From the NCBI RefSeq assembly GCF_900292015.1, contig NZ_LR130759.1, positions 3,658,001 through 3,722,000 on the forward strand: 64,000 nucleotides of DNA. Reading direction: 5' to 3'. Positions 56,285-64,000 of the stretch are shown in pieces. Every line of letters starts with the position of its first letter. Position 1 is the stretch's first letter. The notes beneath the pieces are model-generated. The model was not told where the DNA came from, ran no database searches, and worked only from the letters and a program-made list of their open reading frames with translations. This DNA comes from Mycobacterium basiliense (GTDB taxonomy: Bacteria > Actinomycetota > Actinomycetes > Mycobacteriales > Mycobacteriaceae). The translations under genes and the position numbers were made by a program.

Positions 56285-59200
56285 TCAGTCCCCGTACCCG
56301 AGAGCCTCGGCAACCAACGGGTCGACGCCTAGCACGCTGCCTTCTGCACGCATTTCGGTGCCGCGCTCGTCGCCGAGATGCTCATGAATCAACCTGTCCA
56401 CCGCGCGCCGGTGGAAGGTCAATCCGCCGTAGCGGACCACCGAAACATCTCCGCTGGACCAGCTTCCAGCCGCGGCCCCCAACCTTCTGGCCGCCAATTC
56501 GTAATCGCCACTTCGCGCGGCCGTCCACGCCAGTACCTCCAGCGCGAACGCGGCAACGATCCGGTCGGCGAATGGCCTGGAGAGCTCCAGTGACTGCAAT
56601 TCTGCGGCCGCGGCCCGCTCATAATCCCCGGCGAAGTAGAGGAACAAACCTCGCGCGAACATCAGATAGGCCAATTGCCAGCGATCTCCAGCCTGCTCGC
56701 ATAGGGCGACCGCTTCCTGCCACAGCCGGGTCCCGCGTTTCGGGTCGTCGGATGATGGGAGAGCAGTGATCAGGGCCGATATGGTGGCGACGATCCCCTG
56801 CGCGTCACCGTGAGCTCGGTGGCACTCCAGCGCCCGATCGTAGGCGGCGAGTCCGACGGTCACATCCCTGCGGCCCGCCGCGACCATGCCCAGCACCAAA
56901 TTTGCGTAGCCCTCGCTCGATTGATCTCCCAGTTCGATCGCTAACTCCCTGGCAGCGCTGGCATAGCGGCCGGCGGTCTCGAGGTCGTTCTGGATCACCG
57001 CGGCGAAGCCGGCACTCCACAGTGCCCGAACTCGTATGGCTGGGGCGAGCAGGTCCGAATCAGCAACCTCGGCGAGCCATCGCCGGGTCTCGGTCACCGT
57101 CGTACTGGCCAGCCAGTAATAGTGCAGCGAAGTGATTATCTGCGCGCATGCCGGTGCCAGCTCATCATCGCCTTGGCAGTACACCAAGGCGGCACGAAGG
57201 TTTTCGCGGTCGTCGTGAACCGCGTTGAACAACTCGACCTGACGAGCACCAAACCAATTCCTGCCGAACTCGTCGGCGATGCGCTGATAGCGGTCGACGT
57301 ACCGTTTGACAAGGTCTCGGCGACTACCAGACTCCGACAGCAGCTCCGCCGCGTATTCCCGCAGCGTTACCAGTAGCCGATATCGATGGCTACCATTGCA
57401 TGGGTTGCTCGCGACCATCGACTTGTCGACCAGAGACGCCAGAATCAGATGTACGTCCTGGGCGCTTCGCGCCGACGCGGCGCATAGTTCCAGCGCCGAC
57501 TCCGCATCGAATTCGCTGGCGAAAAGGGAAATGGCAAGCCATATTTCGCGCTCATCGGGGGTCAGCAACTGGTAGCTCCAGTCAACCAGGGCCGGCAAGG
57601 TGCGGTGACTTGACGCCACCACGGTGCCGCTCTCGGGGGAGAGCAGCTGGAATCGGTCGGTGATGATCTTCAGCAATGTGGTGACACCGAAGGTTGGCAA
57701 TCGGGCCGCGGCGAGCTCGATCATCAACGGCATGCCGCCCAATTGTGCGCACAATCGGACGACGTTCAATCGTTCCTCGTCTGTCATGGAGAAGTCCGGC
57801 AGCACGGCCTTCGCCCGGTCGATGAACAACCGGACGGCGTCGTGGTCCATCAACCGGGTCAAGATGGCCGGATCGTCCTTAACCTCGGCGGGATCGGGCA
57901 CCGACAACGGCGCCACGACGTAGACGCGTTCGCCGGGGATACCCAGCACCTGCCGACTGGTCACCAGCAGTTGTAGGCCCGCAACGGCGCGTAGCAACTG
58001 GTCGATCAGCGGACTGCAGGCCGGGATCAAATGCTCGCAATTGTCCAACACGACCAGCGCGCGCCGATTTCCCAAGGTGCCGTGCAGCCGCCGCGCCAGC
58101 TCTCGGGTCGGGTTGGAAGCCTGCGCGGTCGGCTCGCCAAGTAGCAATGCGTCGGCAATGACCTCGATCAGGTGCTCTGCCTCCAACAGGTTCCCGAGTT
58201 CGACAAGCCAGACACCCCCGGGGACCGTGTGTTCAAGTTGGCTTGCCAATTGCATGGCCAGCCGGGTCTTGCCGACTCCACCAGGCCCGGTCAAGGTGAC
58301 CAACCGGACATCGCTGCTCAGCAGCGCCGCAAGTTCGTCCAGCTCGCTGCTTCGCCCCACAAATGATGTCAGCGGCGTGTGCAGGTGCCGATCGGGCGGC
58401 CATTGATTCGCCGGATATCGGCAGCCAATGTCGACGGCCCCCGTGCTGGGCTGTCCGCCGACGGGAAGCAAAGTTGCGGGTCCGACCATGGTGGCCGGCC
58501 CGCCGGTCTCCGCGGGAATGGCCATATCGTCGGGCACCAACCCGTGCTCATGTTGCACGCCTCGCAGCAGCTCCCCCACCTCGGCCGCGGTGGCCGGGCG
58601 CGCCAACGGGTTTCGGGCCATCACCCGCTTGACGAGCGCCGACAGGTCGGCGGGCACCTCCGGGCCGAGCAGGATCGGCGGTTCATGGGTGGTGATCCGC
58701 AAGAACTGCGCCACGCGCTCCTCCCCTAGCCGACGTTCGAAGGCGGGACGGCCGGCGACCAGATTGAACAGTGTGGCGCCCAGACTGTAGATGTCGGCCG
58801 CCGCGCTCACCGCGGCGCCCGCAAGCACTTCTGGCGCCGTGAAGGCCAGCGAACCGGTGATGTATCCGCTGCCGGTTTCGTAGCCGCCGACGATGCGCGA
58901 GATACCAAAGTCGGTTAGTTGCGGTTCGGCGAACTCCGTGAGCAGGATGTTGGCCGGCTTGACATCTCGATGAAGTATCCCGGCACGATGCGCCGTTTCC
59001 AGGGCACCTGCCAATTTGACCCCGACGCGTATCGCCCAGGCCCAATCGCATGGACCTCGGTTGCGCACCAAGGTTTCTAGCGAATTGCCCGGGTAGAACG
59101 GCATGACAACGTACGGCCGTCCGCCGGGGAGCGCTCCGACCTGCAGGATCGCGGCGATGTTCGGATGACCTGACAAGCGACCCATGACAAACACTTCGCG

Positions 59201-60304
59201 GCGGAACCGTTCGTAGTTGTCCCTGTCGAAGACCGCGGTGAGCACTTTCACTGCCACCTGCCGGCCGTTCTGGGGCTGCACACACCGATAAACCACGCCG
59301 TAGGCGCCGCGTCCCACTTCGCGGGCGTCGAGGAATCCTGCGTCTGCCAGTTCGGCCACGATTCCTTCGAACGGGTCCCGAGCAGCATCCGCTCCGAACA
59401 CCGGCACGCGGACCGGGCGGCGCGGCGGTGTCGTCCGGCGACGGGCTGCCGAGTCCACGGAGTCCACCGAACCCCGCTGACGCAGGGCTATCGCAAACTC
59501 ACGACACCGACGGAAACGGTTCCCCGGGTCCTTGGACAGCGCCTTCGCGAACAGCCGGTCAAGGTGCGCCAACTCCGGGCGGCGATCGCTGAGCGGCGGC
59601 GGACCGCTGTTCAGATGCTTCTCGATGATCGCCAGCGGGTTCGCGGTCACGAACGGCGGCGCGCCAGTGAGCAGGTGGAAGGCGGTGGCGGCCAATCCGT
59701 ATTGATCGGCTCGGCCGTCAATGCGTGCTCCCATCAACTGCTCAGGCGCAGAGTAGGCCATCGTGCCCACCGCGAAATTCGTGACGGTGAGTCCCCCGGA
59801 ATCACCAAGTGGACGCACGATTCCGAAGTCGGCCAGCATGATGCGCCGGCCGCCATCCTGGGGATTGGTCAGCAGGATATTGGCAGGCTTAACATCGCGA
59901 TGCAGCAGGCCACGCTGGTTGGCGTAGTCGAGTGCGTCCGCCACCGCGGTGACGATTTCGCACGCATCGTCTATAGCCATGCCGGCCGGATGCTGCTCCA
60001 TCACCAGCCGTGCGGCATCGGTGCCTTCGACATAGCTCATCGCCATCCACAGGCGTCCATCGAACTCGCCGCGATCATGCACCGCCACAATATTGGGGTG
60101 AAACAGCGTGGCAGCGGCCTCGGCCTCTCGGGCGAAACGCTCACGAAAGTCAAGGTCGGCCATCAGTTCCGGAGAAATGATCTTGACCGCATCACGCCGT
60201 GGCAATCTGGGATGCTGAGCGAGGTAAACTTCACCGCTTGCCCCCGAACCCAGCAACCGGATGATGTGGTAGCCCGCGAAAATGGCGCCGGTCGCCAACG
60301 GCAT
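56285..60304 (-). CDS. Two Ser/Thr kinase domains fused to a STAND (AfsR/PknK-like) ATPase
   Basis: The protein has 1,339 residues. Kinase 1 (about 10-275): glycine loop GSGASGEV, Lys41, [11 protein letters not shown] (135-137 HRD), ADFG (159-161). Linker with [10 protein letters not shown]. Kinase 2 (about 325-585): GRGAYGVV, Lys353, HRD 445-447, TDFGISRI (465-467), very like the PknK kinase. Both have all catalytic residues. Then a STAND/NB-ARC ATPase: [16 protein letters not shown]-loop GPGGVGKT (673-680), VVLDNCEHL as Walker B, and [18 protein letters not shown]-like helical repeat fills 1000-1339. No membrane helix. M. tuberculosis PknK has one kinase and about 1,110 residues. Likely a cytosolic signalling hub controlling transcription or metabolism; targets unknown. 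Confidence 0.9.
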   Translation of the reverse strand: MPLATGAIFAGYHIIRLLGSGASGEVYLAQHPRLPRRDAVKIISPELMADLDFRERFAREAEAAATLFHPNIVAVHDRGEFDGRLWMAMSYVEGTDAARLVMEQHPAGMAIDDACEIVTAVADALDYANQRGLLHRDVKPANILLTNPQDGGRRIMLADFGIVRPLGDSGGLTVTNFAVGTMAYSAPEQLMGARIDGRADQYGLAATAFHLLTGAPPFVTANPLAIIEKHLNSGPPPLSDRRPELAHLDRLFAKALSKDPGNRFRRCREFAIALRQRGSVDSVDSAARRRTTPPRRPVRVPVFGADAARDPFEGIVAELADAGFLDAREVGRGAYGVVYRCVQPQNGRQVAVKVLTAVFDRDNYERFRREVFVMGRLSGHPNIAAILQVGALPGGRPYVVMPFYPGNSLETLVRNRGPCDWAWAIRVGVKLAGALETAHRAGILHRDVKPANILLTEFAEPQLTDFGISRIVGGYETGSGYITGSLAFTAPEVLAGAAVSAAADIYSLGATLFNLVAGRPAFERRLGEERVAQFLRITTHEPPILLGPEVPADLSALVKRVMARNPLARPATAAEVGELLRGVQHEHGLVPDDMAIPAETGGPATMVGPATLLPVGGQPSTGAVDIGCRYPANQWPPDRHLHTPLTSFVGRSSELDELAALLSSDVRLVTLTGPGGVGKTRLAMQLASQLEHTVPGGVWLVELGNLLEAEHLIEVIADALLLGEPTAQASNPTRELARRLHGTLGNRRALVVLDNCEHLIPACSPLIDQLLRAVAGLQLLVTSRQVLGIPGERVYVVAPLSVPDPAEVKDDPAILTRLMDHDAVRLFIDRAKAVLPDFSMTDEERLNVVRLCAQLGGMPLMIELAAARLPTFGVTTLLKIITDRFQLLSPESGTVVASSHRTLPALVDWSYQLLTPDEREIWLAISLFASEFDAESALELCAASARSAQDVHLILASLVDKSMVASNPCNGSHRYRLLVTLREYAAELLSESGSRRDLVKRYVDRYQRIADEFGRNWFGARQVELFNAVHDDRENLRAALVYCQGDDELAPACAQIITSLHYYWLASTTVTETRRWLAEVADSDLLAPAIRVRALWSAGFAAVIQNDLETAGRYASAARELAIELGDQSSEGYANLVLGMVAAGRRDVTVGLAAYDRALECHRAHGDAQGIVATISALITALPSSDDPKRGTRLWQEAVALCEQAGDRWQLAYLMFARGLFLYFAGDYERAAAAELQSLELSRPFADRIVAAFALEVLAWTAARSGDYELAARRLGAAAGSWSSGDVSVVRYGGLTFHRRAVDRLIHEHLGDERGTEMRAEGSVLGVDPLVAEALGYGD

Positions 60305-60426
60305 AAAGGGAACACTACTCCCGCTCTAGCCTTTCAAGCTGAGAGCCAAAGCTGCCGGAGGTAGGCGGTGCTGTGCTGCAGACGAGTTGAGCGATTCGCC
60401 GTTGCTGGGGCGATGAAATCACAAGA

Positions 60427-60463
60427 GCGCGGGTAACACTTGCGTCCCCTGTGTTACCCGCGC
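60427..60463. terminator. Hairpin downstream of the esx remnant
   Basis: Perfect 13-bp arms GCGCGGGTAACAC (60427-60439) and its complement (60451-60463) with an 11-base loop. Lies 28 bp beyond the esx remnant stop on the minus strand. The same arms occur at 61990-62025, showing that it was duplicated with the locus. Confidence 0.75.
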
Positions 60464-60490
60464 CCTTGACAGCTTGGTAGAGCCGGCTAG

Positions 60491-60583
60491 CTAGGCCCAG
60501 CTAGAACCCACCGCCGAATCGGTGCTGGCCCGAATCAACGCCCCATGGGCGTCCACACCACCGAACTGGCAATTGATCGTCAT
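60491..60583 (-). pseudogene. EsxO/EsxY remnant with in-frame 192-bp deletion
   Basis: Thirty codons join the first 19 residues of an EsxO-type protein (MTINCQFGGVDAHGALIRA) directly to its last 11 (STDSAVGSSWA). Against the intact copy at 62053-62337, exactly 64 codons are missing and the frame is kept, but both helices and the WXG turn are gone. Cys and Gly replace Tyr and Asp near the start. It begins 13 bp after the PPE stop, so the esxX partner has been deleted as well. Confidence 0.92.
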
Positions 60584-60596
60584 CGACCGTGCCCCT

Positions 60597-61766
60597 CTAG
60601 CCGACACCGATCCGCGGCACCACACTGGGCCGCGCCTGCACCACATGCGGATTTGCACCCCCACGACCCATCATCCCGCCGGGCATACCAGCCCCAGCAC
60701 CACCCATCGGCATCGGCATCATCCCCATCGGAGCCCCACCCGTCGGCGTGGCCATCTCAGGCGGCATGGCACCAAACCCCGACATCGCCGAAGTGGCCAT
60801 CCCCTTCGGGATCGACCCCTCCCACGTCGGCGGCACCGACATCGCCCCCACCAACCGAGCCTTACCCAAATCCGCCGCCATCCCCGCACCCAGACCCGCA
60901 CCACCCAGGCCCTTCATCGGATTGATGTCACCGGCCAACTTCGGCATATCGGCGGCGGCCAACCCCGCGGTCTCCATACCCGCCAGGCCCGCGGTGCCCG
61001 CATTGGCTGTATTGCCCAATTGCATCAACGGACCCAGCATCATGCTGGCCGGATACATCCCGACCTGCGCCACCGACATCACCGCGTCCAGCGGTACCGC
61101 CGCGGCCGCCGACTGCACCCCAGTCACCACACCCGGCAATCCCTCAACCACGCCCTGCGCCATCGGAGACACCGCAGCCGTCAACGCCGTCGCCGCCCCA
61201 GCAACCTGCGCATTAACCCCACTGGCCAAACCCGCCAAATCCACCGGCGGCAAACTAAACGGCGTCAACGCCGCAGCCACCGACGACGCCCCGGAGTCAT
61301 ACCCCACCATCGCGGCCACATCCTGAGCCCACATCTCCACATAATCGAACTCAGTCGCCGCAATCGCCGGGGTGTTCTGCCCCAAAAAGTTCGTCGCAAT
61401 CAACGACACCAACGACACCCGATTGGCCGCCACCGCCGCCGGATGCACCGTCGCCGACAACGCCGCCTCAAACGCCGTCGCCGCCGCCACAGCCTGACTA
61501 GCAGCCGCCGACGCCTGCCCCGCCGCCGCGCTCAACCACCCCACATACGGCGCCGCAGCAGCCGCCATCGACACCGACGCCGGCCCCGACCACGGCCCAG
61601 ACGCCAACCCGGACACCACCGCATCAAACGACGACGCCGACGCCGCTAAATCCGCAGCCAACCCCTCCCACGCCGCCGCGGCCACATACAGCGGCCCCGA
61701 CCCAGCACCAGAGAAGATCCGCGCCGAATTGATCTCCGGCGGCAACCAAGCAAAGTCCAAAACCAT
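60597..61766 (-). CDS. PPE38: PPE protein, SVP subfamily (PPE38-like)
   Basis: ATG 61766 gives 389 residues: [19 protein letters not shown] with the PPE motif, WxG-type turn in [15 protein letters not shown], the helical PPE domain to about 180, then the SVP motif in [16 protein letters not shown], a Met/Gly-rich stretch and the tail [18 protein letters not shown]. In M. tuberculosis PPE38 is an ESX-5 substrate needed for export of PE_PGRS and PPE-MPTR proteins. Nearly identical to the copy at 62733 apart from a patch at 60926-60990 and a few residues. Forms the downstream half of a duplicated PPE-esx locus. Confidence 0.9.
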   Translation of the reverse strand: MVLDFAWLPPEINSARIFSGAGSGPLYVAAAAWEGLAADLAASASSFDAVVSGLASGPWSGPASVSMAAAAAPYVGWLSAAAGQASAAASQAVAAATAFEAALSATVHPAAVAANRVSLVSLIATNFLGQNTPAIAATEFDYVEMWAQDVAAMVGYDSGASSVAAALTPFSLPPVDLAGLASGVNAQVAGAATALTAAVSPMAQGVVEGLPGVVTGVQSAAAAVPLDAVMSVAQVGMYPASMMLGPLMQLGNTANAGTAGLAGMETAGLAAADMPKLAGDINPMKGLGGAGLGAGMAADLGKARLVGAMSVPPTWEGSIPKGMATSAMSGFGAMPPEMATPTGGAPMGMMPMPMGGAGAGMPGGMMGRGGANPHVVQARPSVVPRIGVG

Positions 61767-61989
61767 CACAACCCCAACCCAATCGGCCGCATCAACGGCT
61801 CCAACAGACACTCACCGACAAACACTGACAAACACCCCACGCTTAGACCCCACGGCCGGATACTAGGACAACCGGATTCCGAAGGTCTGGGCTTTTAACA
61901 AATCGCCAATCAACTCTGATAATTGGCGATCGCGTCTCGACACGCTCTTCGCTCCCCCCGGCGCCGCGCCGGACTCCGGCACCATGAGG

Positions 61990-62025
61990 GCGCGGGTAAC
62001 ACCGCGCCCCCTGTGTTACCCGCGC
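61990..62025. terminator. Hairpin downstream of the intact esx pair
   Basis: Perfect 13-bp arms (61990-62002 and 62013-62025, GCGCGGGTAACAC) with a 10-base loop, 27 bp past the esxY-like stop. Duplicate of the hairpin at 60427. Confidence 0.75.
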
Positions 62026-62052
62026 CCCTGACAGCTTGGTGGAGCCGGCTAG

Positions 62053-62337
62053 CTAGGCCCAGCTAGAACCCACCGCCGAATCGGTGCTGGCCATGTTGTT
62101 GCCAGCGGCCTGCACCTTCTGACCGTGAGCATTGGCCTGCTGGTAGATAACCTGAAAATTACGACCCAACTGCGTGATGAACTCCTGGCAGGCCACCGAC
62201 CCGGCACCACCCCAGAAATCCCCCGCCGCCAACACATCACGCACGATGGCCTGATGCTCGGCCTCCAACGCCGCCGCCTGAGCCCGAATCAACGCCCCAT
62301 GGGCGTCCACATCACCGAACTGGTAATTGATCGTCAT
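62053..62337 (-). CDS. esxY: ESAT-6-like WXG100 protein (EsxY-like)
   Basis: The protein has 94 residues, intact, with FWGGAG turn and AVGSSWA end. Differs from the copy at 50076 at only three or so residues. Second gene of an esxX-esxY pair behind PPE71-like gene; its partner ends 26 bp upstream. Exported as a heterodimer by ESX-5 or a related system (family knowledge). The PPE-esxX-esxY-PPE order is that of the PPE71-esxX-esxY-PPE38 locus of the M. tuberculosis complex. Confidence 0.92.
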   Translation of the reverse strand: MTINYQFGDVDAHGALIRAQAAALEAEHQAIVRDVLAAGDFWGGAGSVACQEFITQLGRNFQVIYQQANAHGQKVQAAGNNMASTDSAVGSSWA

Positions 62338-62363
62338 CGACCGTGCCCCTCTCTACATCCCGG

Positions 62364-62660
62364 CTAACTGCTCAAGACCTGCTGCGAAGACTGCTCTTGG
62401 GTCTCGTAATGATTAGCGTCGCGCACCAGCCCGTCACGCACCCCGTGCAACATGTTCACAATGTTGCGAAACGCCTGATTCATCTGACCCATCGTGTCCA
62501 ACGAAGTCGCCGAGGCCAAGCCGCTCCACCCCGCACCCGAAATGTTCTGCGACGACGCCCACATCCGACGGGCTTCATCCTCAACCGTCTGCGCATGCGC
62601 CTCAAAACGACCCGCCATGGCACGCATCGCGTGCGGGTCGGTCATAAACCGAGTAGCCAT
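62364..62660 (-). CDS. esxX: CFP-10-like WXG100 protein (EsxX-like)
   Basis: The protein has 98 residues, one residue different from the EsxP copy at 50399. WSG turn NISGAGWSG and C-terminal [14 protein letters not shown] export motif. Follows the PPE71-like stop by 72 bp and precedes the EsxY-like gene by 26 bp on the same strand. A preceding GGGAGATATGGG sequence includes its ribosome site. Confidence 0.92.
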   Translation of the reverse strand: MATRFMTDPHAMRAMAGRFEAHAQTVEDEARRMWASSQNISGAGWSGLASATSLDTMGQMNQAFRNIVNMLHGVRDGLVRDANHYETQEQSSQQVLSS

Positions 62661-62732
62661 CCCATATCTCCCTTCCCCAATAACGCCCAGTTCTGCTCAC
62701 GTGCCGCAACGCGAACCCCGACCGATCACCCC

Positions 62733-63902
62733 CTAGCCGACACCGATCCGCGGCACCACACTGGGCCGCGCCTGCACCACATGCGGATTTGCACCCCCAC
62801 GACCCATCATCCCGCCGGGCATACCAGCCCCAGCACCGCCCATACCCATCGGCATCGGCATCATCCCCATCGGAGCCCCACCCGTCGGCGTGGCCATCTC
62901 AGGCGGCATGGCACCAAACCCCGACATCGCCGAAGTGGCCATCCCCTTCGGGATCGACCCCTCCCACGTCGGCGGCACCGACATCGCCCCTACCAACCGA
63001 GCCTTACCCAAATCCGCCGCCATCCCCGCACCCAGACCCGCACCACCCAGGCCCTTCATCGGATTGATCGCATCGACCATCTTGGGGGCGTCGACCAATG
63101 CCGCCGCGCCCGCATTGGCCAAGCCCGCGGTGCCGGCATTAGCGGTACTGCCCAATTGCATCAACGGACCCAGCATCATGCTGGCCGGATACATCCCGAC
63201 CTGCGCCACCGACATCACCGCGTCCAGCGGTACCGCCGCGGCCGCCGACTGCACCCCAGTCACCACACCCGGCAATCCCTCAACCACGCCCTGCGCCATC
63301 GGAGACACCGCAGCCGTCAACGCCGTCGCCGCCCCAGCAACCTGCGCATTAACCTCACTGGCCAAACCCGCCAAATCCACCGGCGGCAAACTAAACGGCG
63401 TCAACGCCGCAGCCACCGACGACGCCCCGGAGTCATACCCCACCATCGCGGCCACATCCTGAGCCCACATCTCCACATAATCGAACTCAGTCGCCGCAAT
63501 CGCCGGGGTGTTCTGCCCCAAAAAGTTCGTCGCAATCAACGACACCAACGACACCCGATTGGCCGCCACCGCCGCCGGATGCACCGTCGCCGACAACGCC
63601 GCCTCAAACGCCGTCGCCGCCGCCACAGCCTGACTAGCAGCCGCCGACGCCTGCCCCGCCGCCGCGCTCAACCACCCCACATACGGCGCCGCAGCAGCCG
63701 CCATCGACACCGACGCCGGCCCCGACCACGGCCCAGACGCCAACCCGGACACCACCGCATCAAACGACGACGCCGACGCCGCTAAATCCGCAGCCAACCC
63801 CTCCCACGCCGCCGCGGCCACATACAGCGGCCCCGACCCAGCACCAGAGAAGATCCGCGCCGAATTGATCTCCGGCGGCAACCAAGCAAAGTCCAAAACC
63901 AT
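62733..63902 (-). CDS. PPE71: PPE protein, SVP subfamily (PPE71-like copy)
   Basis: ATG 63902 gives 389 residues with the same PPE domain, [14 protein letters not shown] motif and Met/Gly-rich stretch (here with two extra residues, MGMGGAGAG) as the copy at 60597. First gene of the PPE-esxX-esxY unit. Differs from its twin in a patch at 63067-63130 ([20 protein letters not shown]) and at Glu versus Gly in [11 protein letters not shown] gene could lie upstream beyond the window edge; none is visible in the last 98 bases. Confidence 0.9.
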   Translation of the reverse strand: MVLDFAWLPPEINSARIFSGAGSGPLYVAAAAWEGLAADLAASASSFDAVVSGLASGPWSGPASVSMAAAAAPYVGWLSAAAGQASAAASQAVAAATAFEAALSATVHPAAVAANRVSLVSLIATNFLGQNTPAIAATEFDYVEMWAQDVAAMVGYDSGASSVAAALTPFSLPPVDLAGLASEVNAQVAGAATALTAAVSPMAQGVVEGLPGVVTGVQSAAAAVPLDAVMSVAQVGMYPASMMLGPLMQLGSTANAGTAGLANAGAAALVDAPKMVDAINPMKGLGGAGLGAGMAADLGKARLVGAMSVPPTWEGSIPKGMATSAMSGFGAMPPEMATPTGGAPMGMMPMPMGMGGAGAGMPGGMMGRGGANPHVVQARPSVVPRIGVG

Positions 63903-64000
63903 CACAACCCCAACCCAATCAGCCGCATCAACGGCTCCAACAGACACTCACCGACACTCACTGACAAACAACCCCGCACCCACAGCGACCCACTGGAGAA

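Noticed and set aside
62343..63785. 480-codon plus-strand frame rich in His/Arg/Pro
   Set aside because: Antisense to PPE and esx genes; the same artefact occurs opposite the other PPE copy at 60522-61649.

Overview
The window is high-GC mycobacterial chromosome. From about 7 kb onward many genes, their order and their lengths match the Rv2313c-Rv2352c part of the Mycobacterium tuberculosis chromosome: tldD/pmbA, uspABC, a rocE-rocD operon, an ECF transporter, narK1, lppP, mez, cysK1-cysE, tRNA-Asn, dnaG, dgt, Rv2345, esx genes, plc genes and PPE38. It is not M. tuberculosis itself. rocD is intact here, an FHA/ABC protein, a fused nitrate reductase, an acyl-CoA oxidase-like gene and a two-kinase protein are present, and mmpL9, moeW and PE_PGRS39 are absent. 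A slow-growing relative of the M. tuberculosis/kansasii/marinum group is the best guess; the species cannot be fixed from sequence reading alone. All comparisons with H37Rv are from memory.

Region 1 (about 1-6.3 kb) is a decayed integrative element abutting the 3' end of a tRNA-Met(CAU) gene. It holds an integrase broken by several frameshifts, an excisionase broken by a nonsense codon and a frameshift, an intact serine recombinase, phage fragments joined at a deletion scar, and an apparently intact three-gene cargo cassette: a DUF5343 protein, a HEPN protein of the Swt1 type with an intact Rx4H motif, and a membrane/coiled-coil protein. This cassette is the best candidate here for an undescribed, possibly defensive, system.

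Region 2 (6.4-32.6 kb) is mostly core metabolism and transport: a P-type ATPase relic, a lipoprotein with an AhpD-like protein, the TldD/PmbA pair, the UspABC sugar permease, an arginine/ornithine catabolic operon (hydrolase, RocD, RocE, universal stress protein) diverging from an Lrp-type regulator, a one-polypeptide ECF transporter plus EcfT facing a MarR regulator with a clear palindromic operator, an FHA protein fused to a catalytically degenerate ABC transporter, a phytase-like lipoprotein with a VIT1-type transporter, an acyl-CoA oxidase-like enzyme, NarK and LppP.

Region 3 (33-50 kb) carries a 1,404-residue nitrate reductase fused to a CysJ-like diflavin reductase, an EmrB-type exporter, malic enzyme, and cysK-cysE preceded by a leaderless upstream ORF ending in five consecutive cysteines. 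These are followed by a thioredoxin-like protein, tRNA-Asn, dnaG, dgt and a TPM-domain protein.

Region 4 (50-64 kb) is a virulence-type region: an esxP/esxO pair behind 26-bp tandem repeats, an Rv2348c-like gene, two Tat-exported phospholipases C, a GAP-family membrane protein, a 1,339-residue protein with two Ser/Thr kinase domains and a STAND ATPase, and a duplicated PPE-esxX-esxY locus (PPE71/PPE38 type). Its second copy retains only a 30-codon esx remnant, and each copy is followed by a nearly identical hairpin.
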